Below, in pieces: positions 59,838-64,000 of a stretch of DNA of 64,000 bases. The stretch lies in assembly GCA_030490835.1 (NCBI GenBank), contig CM059971.1, forward strand, positions 57,460,012 to 57,524,011, given 5' to 3'. Position numbers and translations under genes: made by a program. Within the stretch, counting starts at the first letter, position 1. Every line of letters begins with the position of its first letter. Origin of the DNA: Annona cherimola (taxonomy: Eukaryota > Streptophyta > Magnoliopsida > Magnoliales > Annonaceae). A model generated the notes under the pieces. The model did not search any database, was not told where the DNA came from, and saw only the letters and a list, made by a program, of their open reading frames with translations.

Positions 59838-61086
59838 TTTTATATATAGGTTTTCTGCTTCTATGGAAAATTATATAAGTTAATGTCTTTGTAGGAACTC
59901 ATGACTTATATGTGGAATTGTCTATTTTACTTCATTAAGTTATGGTAATGTTCTCATAATTTCTTTATTTCACTTTTTCTACCTTTACTAAGTATGTTCT
60001 TGTCATCTTTTATCTCATTTATCTTTTCTTATCACTTGCACTTTAATATTTGCTATTTGTCCTTTTCAATTGTGATAGGCCATATTGCAATTTAACTCAA
60101 GCAACCGGATATGGTAAGAAACACTTATTCTTTATTTCATTTTTTTCTATTTAATGTTTAGAAAATTGATGTTGTAGTTTAGGAAATTGTTGAACCAGCT
60201 TATGTGAAAATTTTCAAATTGTGAATATTTTGTTATTTGATTCTCTTAATTTGTGGTGTATTATTTTTTATCTTCATTTTGTTGGTCAAGGATGAGAGTT
60301 ATTGCAAATCTTTTTTCTGATATTATGGAAGAACCATGTTTTGATCAATTAAGGTAGTCAAATTCATTTAGTAGGTTTACTGGTTCTATCAACTTCATCA
60401 GGTTGCATGTGTAGAAGTTTCTTATTAGCCAATCAAAGTCATTTGATTGAAATAAATATGTTAATTTCTTAAATGGTTTGAATTTTGATGGTGTGTTGTT
60501 GCATCTAAGGCAGAATATTTCCAGGTTTGGTAATTTTACTATCAACGTTCTCATTTCAACTTTTATTGCTGCTCAATTTGTGGACTTTTTTCTTTCTACT
60601 ATTTCTGTTTTTCAGGGTGTCATTTTATTATTTCCATCAAGTGCTACTTGGAAGACTATGAAGTACAAGAAGGGAATGTCTGGATTTGAAACTTTATATG
60701 CAATGGTGAGGCATTTAGAAAATTGCGCTTATTATATTGTGTAATGAGCTTTTTTGAAGAGTTATATGCAGAAACAATTTTTGCCTTGTATTTTTTATTG
60801 ATTCAGGTTGCACAATTTAAATTGAAGAAAACTTATGTATTATTTGGAGAACATTGTAACATTTTAAGGTACATATATTTGCTTTGTTTATTTTTGTTAG
60901 TAGGTTGTCTGCCATATAAGTGCATTATTGTAGATAGAGAAACAAAATAAAATATAATAATAATATGGTTTTTAAAAAAGGAAATAATTAAAATATTATT
61001 TATTTTCAATGAATTGAAAAGGTAATTGCAATGAATGTATTCATTCGTGGTCAATTTTCAAGCTGCAACGAAAACTTTTTGTTGCA

Positions 61087-61180
61087 AATGGATTCACGGG
61101 AATGTATTAACCAACAAAAATGGATTCACGATAATGTATTAACCAACGAAAATGGATTCACGGTAATGTGTTAACCATGG
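61087..61180 (+). repeat. short tandem repeat, about 32 bp, three copies
   Basis: aaatggattcacggNaatgt followed by rttaaccaac repeated at about 61086, 61118 and 61150, within the CACTA subterminal region. Confidence 0.8.
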
Positions 61181-61478
61181 TTAATCTTATTGCAACGAAG
61201 TTGGGCTAATTGGAACAAAATATGTTGTTGTTGATGGGATGGAACTTGCAACGAATAAATTTGTTGTAATTTCAAGCTTGTTGAAATGTAATTTTTCGTT
61301 GCTAATGTGCTATCAGTTGCAACGAAATGTATGTTCGTTCCAAAAAATAATAGCAATAGCCGTGTTGGAACGAACTGCAACAAAAAAATTTTTGTTGCAA
61401 TTGATCTTATTACAACAATTTTTTCACCAGTTGCAACGAAAGCGTTCATTGCAATAGAGGAGTTTTCCTTTAGTGTTA

Positions 61479-62676
61479 ATGCTAGATTTTATTTGATGCA
61501 TTTAGATGACATTATCTAGATAAAACGAATTAAGATTGGGCATGAAATTCATATATTGGAATGAAATGGTAATTTGGAAGTTTGGAAGTTCTTGTGAATA
61601 ATTAAATGGTTAGCCAAAGGTTTAGCATGGATTATTATGTGGTTATACCATTTGCAGTATGCCTATGATATTTCGTCGAATGTTGGTAGAAATATTTTAT
61701 TTGTGGAATTTAATATACATTAACTATATATCCACTATATATAAATAAATTTCGTTTTGTTCGGTAAATTATTTCTATGCTTGAAATTAATATAAATTAA
61801 ATATATATACTTTTAAGCTAATATAGGCCTAAACTGCTTATAAAACTTTATATGAGTTGTTATTATTTGCAGATGAATAAAAATATATAAATTATATTTT
61901 TGTGCTAGCAGTTGTATAATTAATTTATATAATAATAAATTAAATATCAATATAAATTAATTTTTGATATTCTTTGTGCTTACAATTCTAAATTGTATAA
62001 ATAGACATTTTGTTTAGCAAATATAGAATAACCTATGACGGAGGATAAATTAAATTATGATTTATCAAATAGAGGATGGATTCAAGAGTTTATAATTAAA
62101 TTCCAATTAATTATTTTATTCTCTAATAAAATTATTGGAATAAGAAGAGTAAAATTAGACATAGCATTTGCATATTAAAAAAGGAGAAGATTGAGAGTTG
62201 TTGGGAAATAAATGGAAATAGCAAGTTGTGCTGTGTAGAGTATTTGTAGTTATTCATTTTGATATTTTGGATACTTGATAGTTACGATAAAAGTGTCATT
62301 CTTGAATTTATTAAATTAAATTTAATGAATTGGTTCACCCAATTAAATGTGGATGACAAATTATTTTAGTTTGTAAGATATTTAATTGAGTTGATATAGT
62401 TGTTATGATGCTTGAGAAGAGCATGTTAAATACATCATGATTATTGCCACGTAGAATAGAATTGCATATGTGGGACCCCGAGGATCTATATATTGGTTTT
62501 TATTTATTTCTTTAGTATGTCCAATGCATGCTAGAAGGCTACTTTGGAATATTCCTTTGTGAACAGTGTCTTATTATCTTGATACGTTGTGGTATGTGTT
62601 GTACCCTAAAAAGCCATGAGTTTACTCCATCATAGGTAGCGTGAATAACTTTACACATTGGGTCAATAGTTGGTGT
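61479..62676. other. AT-rich, no gene
   Basis: Sequence after the CACTA end. No ORF or repeat of note. Confidence 0.5.
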
Positions 62677-63375
62677 TAGGATTGCAACTTGGGTAGGGTA
62701 CCCTTGGGTATCCACCAACCCAACTTCAATTAGATAGGATAGGGTAGAAAATTTTACCCATGGGTATAGATAGGGTAGAAATCATTACCCAACACTATAA
62801 ATAAAGTAAGAGTAGGGTAGACACGCTGGGTACCCAGAACTGACTTTTATAGGTATTCACATGAGTAGCCTAATATTTAAATAACTATAAATATATGTAT
62901 ATAAATAGTATATAATAGTTTCTATCTCTCATTCACTAATAAACTATTGTTGGTTTGATTTTCTTATTTATTTTTTTTATAAATTGTATACAGTTTGCAT
63001 TTGTAATGACGGATGATCATAACATGAATGCGAATGATAATATTAATGTGATGATCAATGTGGATAACAAGGCTACAAAGAATGCGGAAATAGATGTAAA
63101 CAATAACAAAATAAAATTAATTATAGACTGTAAAGTTTAAAATATAAATGAGTATTGTTTTATATTATTTAAAATACCGCAAGAAAATATTTTTTCACAT
63201 TTCATCATTAGTTTTCGTAGGAACCAATTTAGGAACCGACCCTAGGGTAATGAGTAACGTATGATATAGTAGAAACTGGCTCTGTAAGCGAGTAGGATAG
63301 AGTCGACTTGTTGAAAATAAGAAATGAGTAGAATAGGCTACTACTGGAACCGAATCAACCCGAGTTGCACCCCTA
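62677..63375. mobile_element. hAT-like element with TAGGGGTGCAAC ends
   Basis: 699 bp between inverted ends taggattgcaacttgggt and taggggtgcaactcgggt. The interior has repeated taggatagggtag motifs and a short asparagine-rich ORF (62955-63140) that is probably chance. No convincing 8-bp duplication (gttggtgt against aatggtac), so the ends may derive from different insertions or the flanks have decayed. Related right end at 20440-20688. Confidence 0.6.
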
Positions 63376-63905
63376 AATGGTACATTTTCTATAGTATTTT
63401 CATGATGTTATTTACTAATTTTATACGTGATTTATTTCTTGCTTACTGAGTTTTTTAACTCATTCTAGAATAATTTATATTTCAGGAGAAGCAGGATTAT
63501 CCGGTCAATAATGTAGAATTGATGGGCTGAGATGATGCAGCAGCAACATTTTATATCATTTAGTTTTTTTGTTGGCTTGTAATAAATTAATGGGAATTCG
63601 TCCGCAGGTATTTGTGATTAGTGTTTGGATGTTATTGAATGAACTAGTAATTATAAAATTCATTGAAGCTTAATTGAACCAGATTTGTTGTCCAAATAGG
63701 GTGGTCGAAAAGCCAAGGATTGGATCGTGACAAAAAAAAGTTAGGATATTAGTAAGACATTTGCATAATCATGATTGGATATTGTAAGAATGTTTCAGTG
63801 CCTTCTTGCAATCCAAAGTTGAGATGTAGTTTAGGAACAGTGAATACACATTAAAAAAAAATGGACATACTCCATCTTCCTCATTTTAACAGGCAGTCAT
63901 CGCGG
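63376..63905. other. no gene
   Basis: Non-coding, no recognised repeat. Confidence 0.5.
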
Positions 63906-63908
63906 GAC

Positions 63909-64000
63909 CGTAGTTCAATGCACCGGGTGCATTGAACCTCAATGCACCCGGGTGTACTTCACCCATTTTTTTTATTTTTTTTGAAACTTTTTTTTATGAA
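63909..64000 (+). mobile_element. start of a foldback MITE, cut by the window end
   Basis: It opens with ttcaatgcaccgggtgcattgaa (a palindrome) and a second caatgcacccgggtg, then tacttcacccattttttt and ttttttttgaaac. The layout is that of 5402-5810 (two CCCGGG-centred palindromes, then accca and poly-T) with different head sequence. Confidence 0.6.

Larger units (their letters stand above)
58662..61475 (+). mobile_element. CACTA (En/Spm) element, internally deleted, 5' end not found
   Basis: From left: a transposase-associated N-terminal domain (58662-58994), a DUF4216-like segment (59285-59510), an acidic stretch (59628-59837), non-coding or intron-like sequence, a subterminal region with about ten TTGCAACGAA-type repeats in both orientations (61020-61450), and a 3' end ...GTTTTCCTTTAGTG, the inverted form of a CACTA terminus, followed by TTA. 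The catalytic TNP2 core is missing. The left CACTA end is not visible. Confidence 0.75.

Noticed and set aside
62669..63383. 8-bp target duplication around the hAT-like element
   Set aside because: gttggtgt and aatggtac agree at only about half the positions; I do not claim a duplication.

Overview
The window looks like nuclear DNA of a flowering plant. It is AT-rich, carries almost no intact coding sequence, and is packed with plant-type transposable elements: hAT-like elements with 8-bp target duplications, Tourist/Harbinger-like MITEs, foldback elements, LINE RNase H tails, Ty3/gypsy and Ty1/copia pieces, a CACTA remnant and a decayed endogenous caulimovirid. Species cannot be read from it. 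I see no host gene I would call functional, and no rRNA, tRNA or CRISPR array.

Layout. (1) About 1-11360 and about 22940-33212 are two copies (A and B) of one segmental duplication of roughly 10 kb. Each holds the same flank followed by a giant foldback element with arms of about 2.6 kb. Insertions present in only one copy give exact empty sites in the other. These cover a hAT-like element carrying a pectate lyase fragment (2505-3841), a foldback MITE with a 9-bp target duplication (5402-5810), a short sibling of the hAT-like family (6668-7305) and a hAT element in copy B (26194-27367). (2) At 12188-15962 five foldback elements lie end to end, joined at (TA)n runs. The fourth is split by a third hAT-like element holding another GC-rich segment (13522-15254). 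(3) At 15963-22320 there are a possible viral remnant, copia-like LTR sequence with a 1284-bp tandem duplication, a hAT end and a LINE RNase H tail. (4) At 33490-39113 there is a degraded endogenous caulimovirid on the minus strand (movement protein, coat, protease, reverse transcriptase) plus a second RT fragment that ends at the same point. (5) At 39113-49170 there are two more foldbacks, a long Ty3/gypsy-type LTR, a LINE tail, a minus-strand gypsy integrase, a GC-rich minisatellite and another LINE tail. (6) At 49170-64000 there are AT-rich sequence, MITEs, a minus-strand LINE 3' region, a plus-strand gypsy RT/RNase H/integrase remnant split by a MITE, an internally deleted CACTA element, a hAT element and the start of a foldback element cut by the window end.

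The genes do not work together as a pathway. The interest lies in the architecture: a family of small hAT-like elements that appear to have picked up GC-rich host sequence, and foldback elements ranging from about 0.4 to about 5 kb whose transcripts would form long hairpins. Elements were delimited by comparing copies inside the window; family names rest on recognised motifs, not on a database search.
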